Assembly: GCF_002954615.1 (NCBI RefSeq)
Contig: NZ_MSCJ01000001.1
Location: 2,604,001-2,668,000 of the forward strand
Direction of reading: 5' to 3'
DNA from: Photobacterium angustum
GTDB taxonomy: Bacteria > Pseudomonadota > Gammaproteobacteria > Enterobacterales > Vibrionaceae
Length of the DNA stretch: 64,000 bases
Part shown: positions 26,113 to 34,605 of the stretch, in pieces
How the letters are laid out: every line of letters starts with the position of its first letter
Position numbering within the stretch: the stretch's first letter is position 1
Position numbers and translations under genes: made by a program
The notes under the pieces: generated by a model
Told to the model about the DNA's origin: nothing
Seen by the model: only the letters and a program-made list of their open reading frames with translations
Database searches by the model: none

Positions 26113-26128
26113 TGGCACAACCTTTGAA
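26113..26128 (+). promoter_or_regulatory. Candidate sigma-54 promoter (P3) for sypA-E
   Basis: TGGCAC-N5-TTGAA lies directly after the stop of the fused transferase, with the TTG 39 bases before the sypA-like ATG. It has the same one-base -12 deviation as P1. It begins one base past the upstream stop codon. Confidence 0.65.
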
Positions 26129-26162
26129 TCATATTATTTAAAATAGAGAATAAGGAATAACT

Positions 26163-26474
26163 ATGTTCGCATCGTCCAGTTCGGTTATCGCACTTGCTCT
26201 ACAAGATGAATTTGATGCGCAAAGAGCAAGAGAGCTTGAAAGTGAATTTGATGTTCTCAGCCAAACCGAGCGTATGGAACTCGTCATTGATATGACACAA
26301 GTCCAATTTATCGATTCATGTGGTATTGGTGCCATTGTTTTTCTCTATAAACGCTTAAAAAGCCGAGGTCGTCGTTTACGTCTACTTAATGTTAACGGTC
26401 AACCTAGAGAGCTGATGCAAATGCTCAGGATTGATAAAGTGATCCCACTTATCACATCAGCAGAGTTAACCTAA
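26163..26474 (+). CDS. sypA: STAS-domain anti-sigma antagonist-like protein (SypA)
   Basis: This 103-residue single STAS domain resembles SpoIIAA/RsbV proteins. The phosphorylation-site loop FIDSCGIGA places a serine at residue 52 after LVIDMTQVQ, and a C-terminal helix LMQMLRIDKVIPL follows. In V. fischeri, SypA is phosphorylated and dephosphorylated by SypE, and the unphosphorylated form promotes biofilm at a step after transcription. The partner SypE-like gene lies four genes downstream. The ATG has AAGGA nine bases upstream. The stop TAA shares its last base with the next ATG (TAATG). Assignment is strong from the combination of STAS, OmpA, export, P-loop and SypE genes. Confidence 0.92.
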   Translation: MFASSSSVIALALQDEFDAQRARELESEFDVLSQTERMELVIDMTQVQFIDSCGIGAIVFLYKRLKSRGRRLRLLNVNGQPRELMQMLRIDKVIPLITSAELT

Positions 26475-27259
26475 TGAAATCGCCTTTATTGCTACTTGTC
26501 GCCTTATTATTACTACTGACAGGTTGCAGTACTTTTTGGCCTGCGCAGGGAGAAATTCCGCTTCCACCTCCAAATCAAACACAACTTCATCAACTCGAAC
26601 ATCATCAGTTTGAACTCCAATTACTTGCAACACGAGGCGCTAAACATTGCCTTCCTGGTCAATATATCCGATTACAAAATCTGTATTTAAAAGCGAGAGA
26701 AGAAGCTCTTCACGGTTTTGAGCGTGATGCTGAAATTACCCTTTTAAAATACCAAACCCAGAATGCCGTGATCCAAAAGCAAATGGATTGGTTGGAATAC
26801 CACACACTATGTCTTGACCCAAATTATTCGGAAGTAGAACTCAAAGAACGTTTCTTATTATATATGGCTGTCGATAACCAGTTTGCGCTAAATAAAACAG
26901 CCTTGTTGCCTGATTATCAAGAATCACTCCGCTATGCGGCTGGAATTATTAAACGTCAAGAACACTGGCACTTGCAACTTATTGGCTATACCGATAGCCA
27001 AGGTAATGAACAGAATAACTATGTTCTTGGCTTAGAAAGAGCCAATACAGTTAAAGACTTCTTGGTTGAAAATGGCGTTGATCCTAATCAGATAAGTGTA
27101 CTGAGTGTTGGGGAAACACAAGCCATTGCCGATAATACTCTCACAAAACAGCTTAATAACAGGAAAGTAGAAGCAAAAGTCTTGGTTGAACATCACGCTC
27201 AGTCTATTCATCGCGTATTTGATATTAAGGACTGGCATGCAATTCGAGATGGCTTATGA
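26474..27259 (+). CDS. sypB: OmpA-family outer-membrane lipoprotein (SypB-like)
   Basis: This 261-residue protein has a lipoprotein signal (LLLLLTGCST, cysteine 18) and, after an alpha-helical middle, an OmpA-C peptidoglycan-binding domain at about 140-250. The domain has MAVDNQFALNKTALLPDY, LIGYTDSQGNEQNNYVLG and LERANTVKDFLVENGVDPN. The aspartate and arginine that bind diaminopimelate are therefore present. It probably anchors the exporter or matrix machinery to peptidoglycan; the precise role in polysaccharide export is unknown. It overlaps both neighbours by one to four bases. Confidence 0.88.
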   Translation: MKSPLLLLVALLLLLTGCSTFWPAQGEIPLPPPNQTQLHQLEHHQFELQLLATRGAKHCLPGQYIRLQNLYLKAREEALHGFERDAEITLLKYQTQNAVIQKQMDWLEYHTLCLDPNYSEVELKERFLLYMAVDNQFALNKTALLPDYQESLRYAAGIIKRQEHWHLQLIGYTDSQGNEQNNYVLGLERANTVKDFLVENGVDPNQISVLSVGETQAIADNTLTKQLNNRKVEAKVLVEHHAQSIHRVFDIKDWHAIRDGL

Positions 27260-29946
27260 TCCGTGTCTTCTGCCTACTCATTCTCTTTATATGCTTCCCT
27301 TTACAAGCAGACAATACAATTACGCTAACAGCAGGCGATCGTATTTACCTATTTGTGCCTGGCGAAAAAGCATTCAGTGACGATTTCACTATTGATGATA
27401 ACGGAAAAATTCAACTCCCAGAGGTAGGTACTGTATCCATCGCAGGACTCACGATCAAAGATGCTGAACAAAAAATAAAGCAAAAGCTATCGTCTATCTA
27501 CCTTAACCTTGATGACTTTAAGCTTACCTTAAAAGAACAACTCATCCGTATTCATGTACTTGGCTATGTTGAAACTCCAGGTACTGTTTCACTTAAACCC
27601 GATAGTAATATTCAATTAGCGCTTGCTGCTGTTGGCGGCGCAAGACCAGGTGCACAGTTAGACAAGTTCTCTATCACCCATAATGGTATATCCCAACCTT
27701 TTAATTATAAAAAGTATTTAGATACTGGTGATATCTCGAATCTACCGACCTTAACCAATGGCGATACCCTCTTCGTCCCCGTCTCTCCACTGCTCGGCAA
27801 TATTGAAGTTGATTTTGATGCCGCAACGATTCAAAACACAGGTGATTCAAACAAAAACAGTGGATTAACATTATTTGGTGAAGTCCGAAATCCGGGCACA
27901 TTCAGCTATAAGCCAGAAATGAATGTGGTTGATGCACTCATGCGTGCAGATGGTGTGACACGCTATGCCGATGTTACAAAAATTCGAGTGGTTACCGATA
28001 ATAAACCTTATATCTTTGATCTAAAAACCTTCTTAGATACAGGTGACACCCAACACCTTCCTCCTATAAAAGAGGGAACCACAATTTTCGCACCGATTGA
28101 AATTGATGACATCAGTACAACAGCAAGAACAGTGTTTGTCATGGGGGAAGTGAAAGCTGCAGGCGCATACGAAATAGGAAAAAAAACAAAATTTATTGAT
28201 GTACTCGCCAATGCCGGAGGACCTACCCGTTTCGCTGATACCACTCAGATAAAAATACTTAGCGAAACAGAAGCTCCAATGACAATAAACTTAGTCGAAT
28301 ATACCAAGTCACCGCATACTTATGATATTCCACTGATGAAAACTGGCGATGTTGTTTTTGTCCCAGAGAAAGCAACTGTTAGTGAAAAGTCATGGCTTAA
28401 AATAACAGAAGACCGCTCAATTAAAATCATCGGTGCCGTCAACGTACCGGGACGCTATGAATGGAGTCCCGCAATGGACTTTATGGATTTACTAGCCCAT
28501 GCCGAAGGTCCAACAAAACGAGCCAACTTAAGTAATATTCGATTAATATTAGAAAATGAAAATCTCGATAATGGACATGATGTATCTTTCTTTAACCTTC
28601 AAAACTTCATGAAAGAAGGAAGCCCCAAAAGATTACTACCGCACTTGTCCGCAGGAATGACAATCATTGTCGATGAACTCCCTGATGATCCCAGTGATAA
28701 TAAGGCAAGCTGGTTACGCCAATCACCGAAAGACTCAATTTATATATTTGGTTCTGTTGGAGCCCCTGGACGATATGCGTTTAACGATGAGCAGGGATTT
28801 CTTGATATTCTCTCAGCCGCTGATGGTCCAAATAGTGATGCTGATTTACAAGATGTTCTCATCACTCACCGTAATGGTAAAAGAACAATAGTTTCTCACC
28901 TTGACCTCGCTAATTACTTTGAAACTGGTAATGAGAACCTTCTTCCTACCGTACTTCCTGGCGATGTCATTTATGTGCCGCAAACAACTCAAACGAAAGA
29001 CGATAAAACCGTCATGGTTATTGGATCAGTAAAAGGGCCTGGGCGATTTAAGTGGAACAAAAAACTCACTTTCTTAGAGATTTTTGCTCTTGCAGGCGGC
29101 CCATTAGAAAGCGCTAACTTAAGCAGTATTCGCATTATCAAGAAAAACAAAAACGATCCAAATAGTATTATTTATTTTAATTTAGAGAAATTCATCGATC
29201 GCGGCGGTAACTTTGCAGCACTCCCCACCATCAGAGCGGGAGATACCATTATGGTCGATGAGCTGCCGCATGATCCCAGTGATAATAAATCAACATGGAT
29301 ACGACAAAATGCAGATGAATCTATTTATGTCTTTGGGGCGATAAACGCGCCAGGTCGATATGCATTTAATAGTGAGTTAGGTTTTTTAGATATTCTTTCT
29401 GCAGCAGATGGCCCGAACAAAGATGCGAACTTACAGCAAATAAAAATCAGCCATCGTAACGGGACTCATGCCAATGTCACAACACTAAACCTTACTCTGT
29501 ATTTTGAAACTGGCGATGAAAGCTTATTGCCTAAAGTCGTCCCTGGCGATGTTATTTATATTCCACAACGAGATGGAAATTGGTTAGATAAACCTGCAAA
29601 TCGCGTTGTAAGACTCATGGGAGAAGTAAAAAAACCAGGACGTTACTCATTCAATAGTCAGATGTCTTTACTCGATTTATTAGCAGAAGCAGGCGGTCCA
29701 ACAGATAAAGCTTATATAGATAAAATAATGATCGTCAATAGTTCATGTTGCGGAGATAAAAGCCAAACGTTCAGTCTACGGGACTACATAAAATATCCAT
29801 CAGAAACACCGATCCCCATGCTTCGTCCAGGAGATACGGTATATGTACCCAATGAAGATGATTCAACAAGCACGCTATTAAGACAGGGTCTTCAAGACGC
29901 ATTTAGTTTTGTAACGACCTTACTTGTAATAGGAGCTGCATTATGA
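27256..29946 (+). CDS. sypC: Wza-like polysaccharide export protein with about eight SLBB repeats (SypC-like)
   Basis: This 896-residue secreted protein has a signal peptide (about 1-18, ending LQA), a poly-export domain (about 20-98), and SLBB-type repeats starting near residues 100, 205, 294, 391, 497, 588, 692 and 787. The repeats share the pattern GxVxxPGxYxF...LLDxLxxAGGPTxxA. Repeats 4-5 and 6-7 are near-copies at an offset of about 195 residues. The C-terminus ends in a hydrophobic helix (AFSFVTTLLVIGAAL), comparable to the amphipathic helix that forms the outer-membrane pore in Wza. It is much longer than the usual 350-400 residue exporters. It would form the outer-membrane conduit, working with the Wzz-like and P-loop proteins. 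Confidence 0.88.
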   Translation: MIRVFCLLILFICFPLQADNTITLTAGDRIYLFVPGEKAFSDDFTIDDNGKIQLPEVGTVSIAGLTIKDAEQKIKQKLSSIYLNLDDFKLTLKEQLIRIHVLGYVETPGTVSLKPDSNIQLALAAVGGARPGAQLDKFSITHNGISQPFNYKKYLDTGDISNLPTLTNGDTLFVPVSPLLGNIEVDFDAATIQNTGDSNKNSGLTLFGEVRNPGTFSYKPEMNVVDALMRADGVTRYADVTKIRVVTDNKPYIFDLKTFLDTGDTQHLPPIKEGTTIFAPIEIDDISTTARTVFVMGEVKAAGAYEIGKKTKFIDVLANAGGPTRFADTTQIKILSETEAPMTINLVEYTKSPHTYDIPLMKTGDVVFVPEKATVSEKSWLKITEDRSIKIIGAVNVPGRYEWSPAMDFMDLLAHAEGPTKRANLSNIRLILENENLDNGHDVSFFNLQNFMKEGSPKRLLPHLSAGMTIIVDELPDDPSDNKASWLRQSPKDSIYIFGSVGAPGRYAFNDEQGFLDILSAADGPNSDADLQDVLITHRNGKRTIVSHLDLANYFETGNENLLPTVLPGDVIYVPQTTQTKDDKTVMVIGSVKGPGRFKWNKKLTFLEIFALAGGPLESANLSSIRIIKKNKNDPNSIIYFNLEKFIDRGGNFAALPTIRAGDTIMVDELPHDPSDNKSTWIRQNADESIYVFGAINAPGRYAFNSELGFLDILSAADGPNKDANLQQIKISHRNGTHANVTTLNLTLYFETGDESLLPKVVPGDVIYIPQRDGNWLDKPANRVVRLMGEVKKPGRYSFNSQMSLLDLLAEAGGPTDKAYIDKIMIVNSSCCGDKSQTFSLRDYIKYPSETPIPMLRPGDTVYVPNEDDSTSTLLRQGLQDAFSFVTTLLVIGAAL

Positions 29947-30638
29947 AACCTTGGTTGAGCGAAGAAATGGAACACCTATTCCAACAATTACACCAGCAAC
30001 AACTACGCATTATTTGTGTTGCTAGCTGTAATCAAAAGTGCGGAAGTTCAACAATGAGTTATTGGCTAGCGGAACGTTGCTCTGTAAACCAAACAAAAGT
30101 GCTATTGATCGATCTTGATCTTTCTGGATCAGGACAAGGATACGAGTCAATACCATGGGAAACCGAAAATAAGAATAAAGATCAAAACCTCATCAAAAAA
30201 CATCCCTTTCTCGATATATTGCCTCAACCTAAAGATCAATCCACTGTACTCACATTACGACAACCCCATAAACTTCGCTATCTTCTTCAATATTGGCAGC
30301 AACATTATCACTATATTATTTGCGATACAGGTAATATCAACACCGCTAACTGGCGTAATTTACCCGCCGTTAACATCGCCAATGCCAGCGATGGCATTCT
30401 TCTATGCCTTTCCGCAGCCAAAACGACAGAAAGTGAACTACTAACAAGTATTACCAAACTAGAAAAAAGTAACTGCAATATCATCGGTATTATTATTAAT
30501 GATCAGTTTAATCCGACGCTCGCACAACGATTATTAAAAAGTCTCAATACCAAAGCGTGGTGGCTTCCCGAAAGAATCAAAGCAAAAATTACCGCAATGC
30601 TAAAAAGCAGCCAGCTCCTACAAGGAAAGTATCAATGA
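29943..30638 (+). CDS. sypD: CpsD/MinD-like P-loop protein with degenerate Walker A (SypD-like)
   Basis: This 231-residue cytoplasmic protein is related to the kinase half of polysaccharide co-polymerases. It has a Walker A' segment VLLIDLDLSGSG and a Walker B segment YIICDTGN. The Walker A region reads CNQKCGSST: the lysine of the family GKS/T is replaced by serine. No tyrosine-rich C-terminal tail exists; a single Tyr lies two residues from the end. ATP binding by the canonical mode and autophosphorylation are thus doubtful, although a lysine three positions earlier may compensate. The gene overlaps sypC and sypE by ATGA on both sides. Position matches V. fischeri sypD. Confidence 0.82.
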   Translation: MKPWLSEEMEHLFQQLHQQQLRIICVASCNQKCGSSTMSYWLAERCSVNQTKVLLIDLDLSGSGQGYESIPWETENKNKDQNLIKKHPFLDILPQPKDQSTVLTLRQPHKLRYLLQYWQQHYHYIICDTGNINTANWRNLPAVNIANASDGILLCLSAAKTTESELLTSITKLEKSNCNIIGIIINDQFNPTLAQRLLKSLNTKAWWLPERIKAKITAMLKSSQLLQGKYQ

Positions 30639-32098
30639 TCAATCAGATATTATTCAAACAGACTTTTTGCTTAAATTACGAAAACTTAAAAACAATCAGA
30701 CACTGGCTAAAATCACAAAGCCATAAGCTCAATTTAAACTATGAGCTAAGTCAGCATATGATCCTAGTTTGTAATGAGTACTGTGTTAATTTACTTGCAC
30801 ATCAACGGTTAACCGCAAGCCACGTTGAATTAAAATATGGCTTACGTAATAATCAAGCACGATTTGAAATCATTGATAACGGCTCTCATTGGCAAGCAAT
30901 GAAAGAAAAAATAAGCTCAGCAACATTACCTGAAGAGCCAACTTGCAATAAACTAGGGCTAGCCCTGATCAATACCTACTTCCCTGACTTTAAATATTTT
31001 CTGACCAACCACCAAAATATTATTCAATTCAACCTTCCACAACAAAAGCCAAAACCGCAGCTCCTTATTGTTGATGATAGCCCAAGTCAACTCGCACTCT
31101 TTGCAACCTTTCTTCGCCACCACTATCAACTCATTCTCTTCAGTAAGCCCAGTGAAGCTCTCGATTGGTTAGCGCATAGCCAATGTGACATGGTGATAAC
31201 AGATTTACACATGCCCAATATAGATGGTTTCAGTTTTAGAGATAAAGTGACAAAGCTCAAACACTGCCAATCATTACCCTTTATCTTCATATCAGCAGAC
31301 AACAAAGACGCCACACTTTTAGAAGCTGCAAGAGCAGGTATTGATGACTATTTAACAAAACCACTGAATAAAGAAAAATTACTTACAATCTTAAAACGAG
31401 TACTAAAGCGCCATAGCACGCTAGCCTCTGTTTTTGAAAAACAATTACTAGCACAAATGACACCTTATCAATCAGAATTTCCATCCCAAATTACACTTCG
31501 CGATATCACTATAGATATTGATCAATACCCAATAAATCAAGGCGATTTTTTACTATATCGAAAACCAGAGAAAGAAAAGCCTGCAATGCTAATCCTAGGA
31601 GATAATATGGGACATGGTCCATTAGCGAAAGCTAACGGTATAGGCTGGTTTGGTTATATTGCTGGTTTGCTTGATGCAGGTATAGAGAGTCCTAAAGAAA
31701 TATGTGAAATACTCAATCAACAACTTATTGCTGCACCTAATAATCGTCATTTAATTTGCTTAATGATAATGATCATAGATAACAATAATACTGTACACAT
31801 CTACAATGCTGGTATGCCAGCAGCACTCCAACTAAGTCATGATAAGAGCATACATCTAGAAGAAAATATGGGCTTATTAGGGATCAATACCCAATTAACC
31901 ATAGAACCAAAACTCATTACACTAACCAAAAATGTCAGCCTTCATTGTTACAGCGATGGACTCATAAACCACCCAATAACAATCAAACAAATCAATCGAT
32001 TAACACATTATCAAGCAAAAGAAAGGCATAAGAAAATCTGGCAAAACCCACAACGCTCAACCATTGATGATAAAACATTAATTAGCATATATAGATAA
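30635..32098 (+). CDS. sypE: Dual kinase-phosphatase response regulator (SypE-like)
   Basis: This 487-residue protein has three parts. An RsbW-like serine kinase (about 1-135) has an N-box CNEYCVNLLAH with Glu48 and Asn52, and DNG at 81-83. A receiver domain (about 141-260) has Asp147-148, phosphoacceptor Asp190 in ITDLHMPN, Ser220 and Lys242. A PP2C-type phosphatase (about 280-487) keeps metal ligands in GDF (Asp304), GDNMGHG (Asp323), SDG (Asp441) and DDKTL. All three active sites look intact. In V. fischeri, SypE switches between phosphorylating and dephosphorylating SypA in response to a sensor kinase. The start ATG overlaps the sypD stop and is preferred to a longer frame from 30557. Confidence 0.92.
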   Translation: MINQILFKQTFCLNYENLKTIRHWLKSQSHKLNLNYELSQHMILVCNEYCVNLLAHQRLTASHVELKYGLRNNQARFEIIDNGSHWQAMKEKISSATLPEEPTCNKLGLALINTYFPDFKYFLTNHQNIIQFNLPQQKPKPQLLIVDDSPSQLALFATFLRHHYQLILFSKPSEALDWLAHSQCDMVITDLHMPNIDGFSFRDKVTKLKHCQSLPFIFISADNKDATLLEAARAGIDDYLTKPLNKEKLLTILKRVLKRHSTLASVFEKQLLAQMTPYQSEFPSQITLRDITIDIDQYPINQGDFLLYRKPEKEKPAMLILGDNMGHGPLAKANGIGWFGYIAGLLDAGIESPKEICEILNQQLIAAPNNRHLICLMIMIIDNNNTVHIYNAGMPAALQLSHDKSIHLEENMGLLGINTQLTIEPKLITLTKNVSLHCYSDGLINHPITIKQINRLTHYQAKERHKKIWQNPQRSTIDDKTLISIYR

Positions 32099-32099
32099 A

Positions 32100-33089
32100 T
32101 TACTGCTCAATTCCATAGGCGTTAGCAAGTATCTTCCAGCGTTGTTTTCCACTAAATTTAGTTACAATTTGAATGTAACTATATTTAGAGCACGCTTGCC
32201 ACTCTTTGTTAGTCATAGAATCAAAACATAGGATATACCAGACTAACTTTGACCAATCGAACTCATCAACAAGCCATCTCGTATCAACAAGTAAAGGTAA
32301 ATCACCCACTTTGGTTCCTATAACAGGAATGCCATATGCCATCGCCTCTAAAGCTGCCATTGGTAGTCCTTCTGCGCGAGAAGAGATAAGCAATAAATCA
32401 ATTTTATTCCAGTGCGATGACATATCTTCTACGGCACCATGCCATTTAATATTGGGATAACTCCCCAATAAATTAGATTCTTCACCATCACCAAAAACAT
32501 GGAATTTAATGGTTGGACATTGGTTAGAAAGTTGTAGATAACGGTCAATGCCTTTGACATGACACAGTCGTCCAACAAAACCGACTTGCAAAATCGTATG
32601 TCGGCTACGCAAAACAAAGGAAGGAATAGAATGAATAAAGTTATTTAGGACGTAACACTGAAAAGGCACTTTCGATTTAATCTCGTCACTTACAGCAAAA
32701 TTCGTCGATAAAAAACTAGTCGAACGATTAAGCCACTCATAAAAAGCTAAACGTCCAATTAAAAACTCACCTGCGTGAAAACTGGTAAGTACCTTACATC
32801 TCCGTAGCAGCTTTAAACATCGCGCCCATAGTGAAGATTTATATCCATGAGCATGCAAAATATCATGAGACTGAACTAGCAATGAAAAATGGACAAAACT
32901 CGCTGCGGTAAAGTATTCAATTTGGTTTTGTTCTAATAAACGATAAAGCGGGTGATTAAATGCTTTAGAGATAAAAACGACTTTAAACGGAATTTTCTTA
33001 TCTTTAAGAAGTAATGAAAGCTGTAGTACATGACTTTCAATCCCTCCAAACCCTGAACTATCAAGCATCACATAGAGCATAGTAACCAC
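32100..33089 (-). CDS. GT4-family glycosyltransferase, convergent with sypE
   Basis: This 329-residue GT-B enzyme has an N-terminal GFGGIESHVLQLS loop, HAHG, a donor domain with GFVGRLCHVKGIDRYL, FGDGEESNLL, and the E-x7-E motif in RAEGLPMAALEAMAYGIPVI. It is oriented opposite to the rest of the locus. Its stop codon is one base from that of sypE, with no terminator visible between them. The start is GTG at 33089 or ATG at 33080; neither has a clear Shine-Dalgarno. It probably belongs to the same polysaccharide pathway, but the opposite orientation means separate regulation. Confidence 0.85.
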   Translation of the reverse strand: MVTMLYVMLDSSGFGGIESHVLQLSLLLKDKKIPFKVVFISKAFNHPLYRLLEQNQIEYFTAASFVHFSLLVQSHDILHAHGYKSSLWARCLKLLRRCKVLTSFHAGEFLIGRLAFYEWLNRSTSFLSTNFAVSDEIKSKVPFQCYVLNNFIHSIPSFVLRSRHTILQVGFVGRLCHVKGIDRYLQLSNQCPTIKFHVFGDGEESNLLGSYPNIKWHGAVEDMSSHWNKIDLLLISSRAEGLPMAALEAMAYGIPVIGTKVGDLPLLVDTRWLVDEFDWSKLVWYILCFDSMTNKEWQACSKYSYIQIVTKFSGKQRWKILANAYGIEQ

Positions 33090-33118
33090 ATAATGAATTC
33101 ATCATTATAAATTACATG

Positions 33119-33148
33119 CAAAAAAAAAGCCGAGTCTAATGACTCGGC
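33119..33148 (-). terminator. Terminator of the alpha operon after rplQ
   Basis: On the minus strand, a perfect 8-bp GCCGAGTC/GACTCGGC stem (33129-33136 with 33141-33148) is followed by a run of T. Confidence 0.92.
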
Positions 33149-33174
33149 TTCTCTTCTTATTTAACGGCTATTGC

Positions 33175-33558
33175 TTATTCAGCAGCAGCTTCTTCCTTTG
33201 CAGGACGGTCTAATAACTCGATGTAAGCCATAGGAGCTTTATCACCAGTACGGAAACCGCACTTCATGATACGAGTGTAACCACCAGGACGCGCAGCAAA
33301 GCGTGGACCTAGTTCGTTAAATAGTTTCGCAACAACTTCGTTGTCACGAGTACGAGCGAATGCAAGACGACGGTTAGCAACACTGTCTGTCTTAGCTAGG
33401 GTAATCAAAGGCTCAATTACGCGACGTAGCTCTTTTGCTTTAGGCAAGGTAGTCTTAATTAATTCGTGACGTACCAGAGAGCTAGCCATGTTGCTGAACA
33501 TCGCTTTACGATGACTGCTGTTGCGGTTGAGTTGACGACCACTCTTACGATGGCGCAT
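33175..33558 (-). CDS. rplQ: 50S ribosomal protein L17
   Basis: This 127-residue large-subunit protein binds 23S rRNA near the peptide exit tunnel. It begins [20 protein letters not shown] and contains the conserved GGYTRI(M)K segment. It is the last gene of the alpha operon, ending just before a strong terminator. Confidence 0.97.
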   Translation of the reverse strand: MRHRKSGRQLNRNSSHRKAMFSNMASSLVRHELIKTTLPKAKELRRVIEPLITLAKTDSVANRRLAFARTRDNEVVAKLFNELGPRFAARPGGYTRIMKCGFRTGDKAPMAYIELLDRPAKEEAAAE

Positions 33559-33592
33559 GACCTAATCCTTCTAACTAGATATCAGTAAACTA

Positions 33593-34582
33593 TTAATCTT
33601 CAGCGATTGAAGCTGGCGGCCAATTTTCTAGGCGCATACCTAGAGATAGACCACGAGATGCCAATACATCTTTGATTTCTGTCAAAGACTTCTTACCAAG
33701 GTTTGGCGTTTTAAGAAGCTCAACCTCAGTACGCTGAACAAGATCACCGATGTAGTGGATCGCTTCTGCTTTTAGACAGTTAGCAGAGCGAACAGTTAGT
33801 TCAAGATCGTCTACAGGACGCAGTAGGATCGGATCGAACTCCGGCTTCTCTTCTTTCTCTTCAGGAACACGTACATCTCGAAGATCTACGAATGCATCCA
33901 ATTGTTCAGCAAGAATAGTTGCTGCACGACGGATAGCTTCCTCAGGATCAAGAGTACCATTAGTCTCCATATCGATTACTAGCTTGTCTAAGTCAGTGCG
34001 TTGTTCGACGCGAGCTGCTTCAACAGCGTAAGCAATACGGTCCACTGGGCTGTAAGTAGCATCTACTAACAGACGACCAATTGGACGCTCATCTTCTTCA
34101 GTGTGAATACGAGCTGATGCTGGTACGTAGCCGCGACCACGTTCTACCTTGATGCGCATGCTTAATTCAGCATTGTCATCAGTAATATGGCAGATTACGT
34201 GCTCTGGGTTCGCAATCTCAACATCACCATCATGGGTGATGTCACCTGCAACAACAGGGCCTGCACCAGATTTGTTCAGAGTAAGAATAACTTCATCTTT
34301 ACCCTCAACCTTAACGGCTAGACCTTTAAGGTTTAGAAGAATTTCAAGGATATCCTCCTGAACGCCTTCTTTGGTGCTGTACTCATGTAACACACCGTCG
34401 ATTTCAACTTCTGTTACAGCACAACCTGGCATAGAAGATAATAAAATACGACGAAGAGCGTTTCCTAAAGTGTGGCCAAAACCACGCTCTAATGGCTCTA
34501 GAGTTACTTTTGCGTGTGTCGTGCTAACTTGTTCGATGTCAACAAGACGCGGCTTAAGAAATTCTGTTACAGAACCCTGCAT
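33593..34582 (-). CDS. rpoA: RNA polymerase alpha subunit
   Basis: This 329-residue protein has the E. coli length. The N-terminal domain (about 1-235) drives dimerisation and core assembly; its [17 protein letters not shown] is conserved. The C-terminal domain (about 250-329) begins [14 protein letters not shown], where the first arginine corresponds to the UP-element-binding residue, and includes [21 protein letters not shown]. Placement between rpsD and rplQ is standard. Confidence 0.98.
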   Translation of the reverse strand: MQGSVTEFLKPRLVDIEQVSTTHAKVTLEPLERGFGHTLGNALRRILLSSMPGCAVTEVEIDGVLHEYSTKEGVQEDILEILLNLKGLAVKVEGKDEVILTLNKSGAGPVVAGDITHDGDVEIANPEHVICHITDDNAELSMRIKVERGRGYVPASARIHTEEDERPIGRLLVDATYSPVDRIAYAVEAARVEQRTDLDKLVIDMETNGTLDPEEAIRRAATILAEQLDAFVDLRDVRVPEEKEEKPEFDPILLRPVDDLELTVRSANCLKAEAIHYIGDLVQRTEVELLKTPNLGKKSLTEIKDVLASRGLSLGMRLENWPPASIAED

Positions 34583-34605
34583 TGTGTCCTCTCTTAACTG
34601 TAGCC

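Noticed and set aside
30557..30634. Longer start for the SypE-like protein
   Set aside because: It lies within sypD in another frame; the ATGA overlap start at 30635 fits the rest of the locus and the kinase-domain start.
16413..33089. Mobile element or prophage borders around the polysaccharide locus
   Set aside because: No transposase, integrase, tRNA-embedded att site or terminal repeats were seen at either end.
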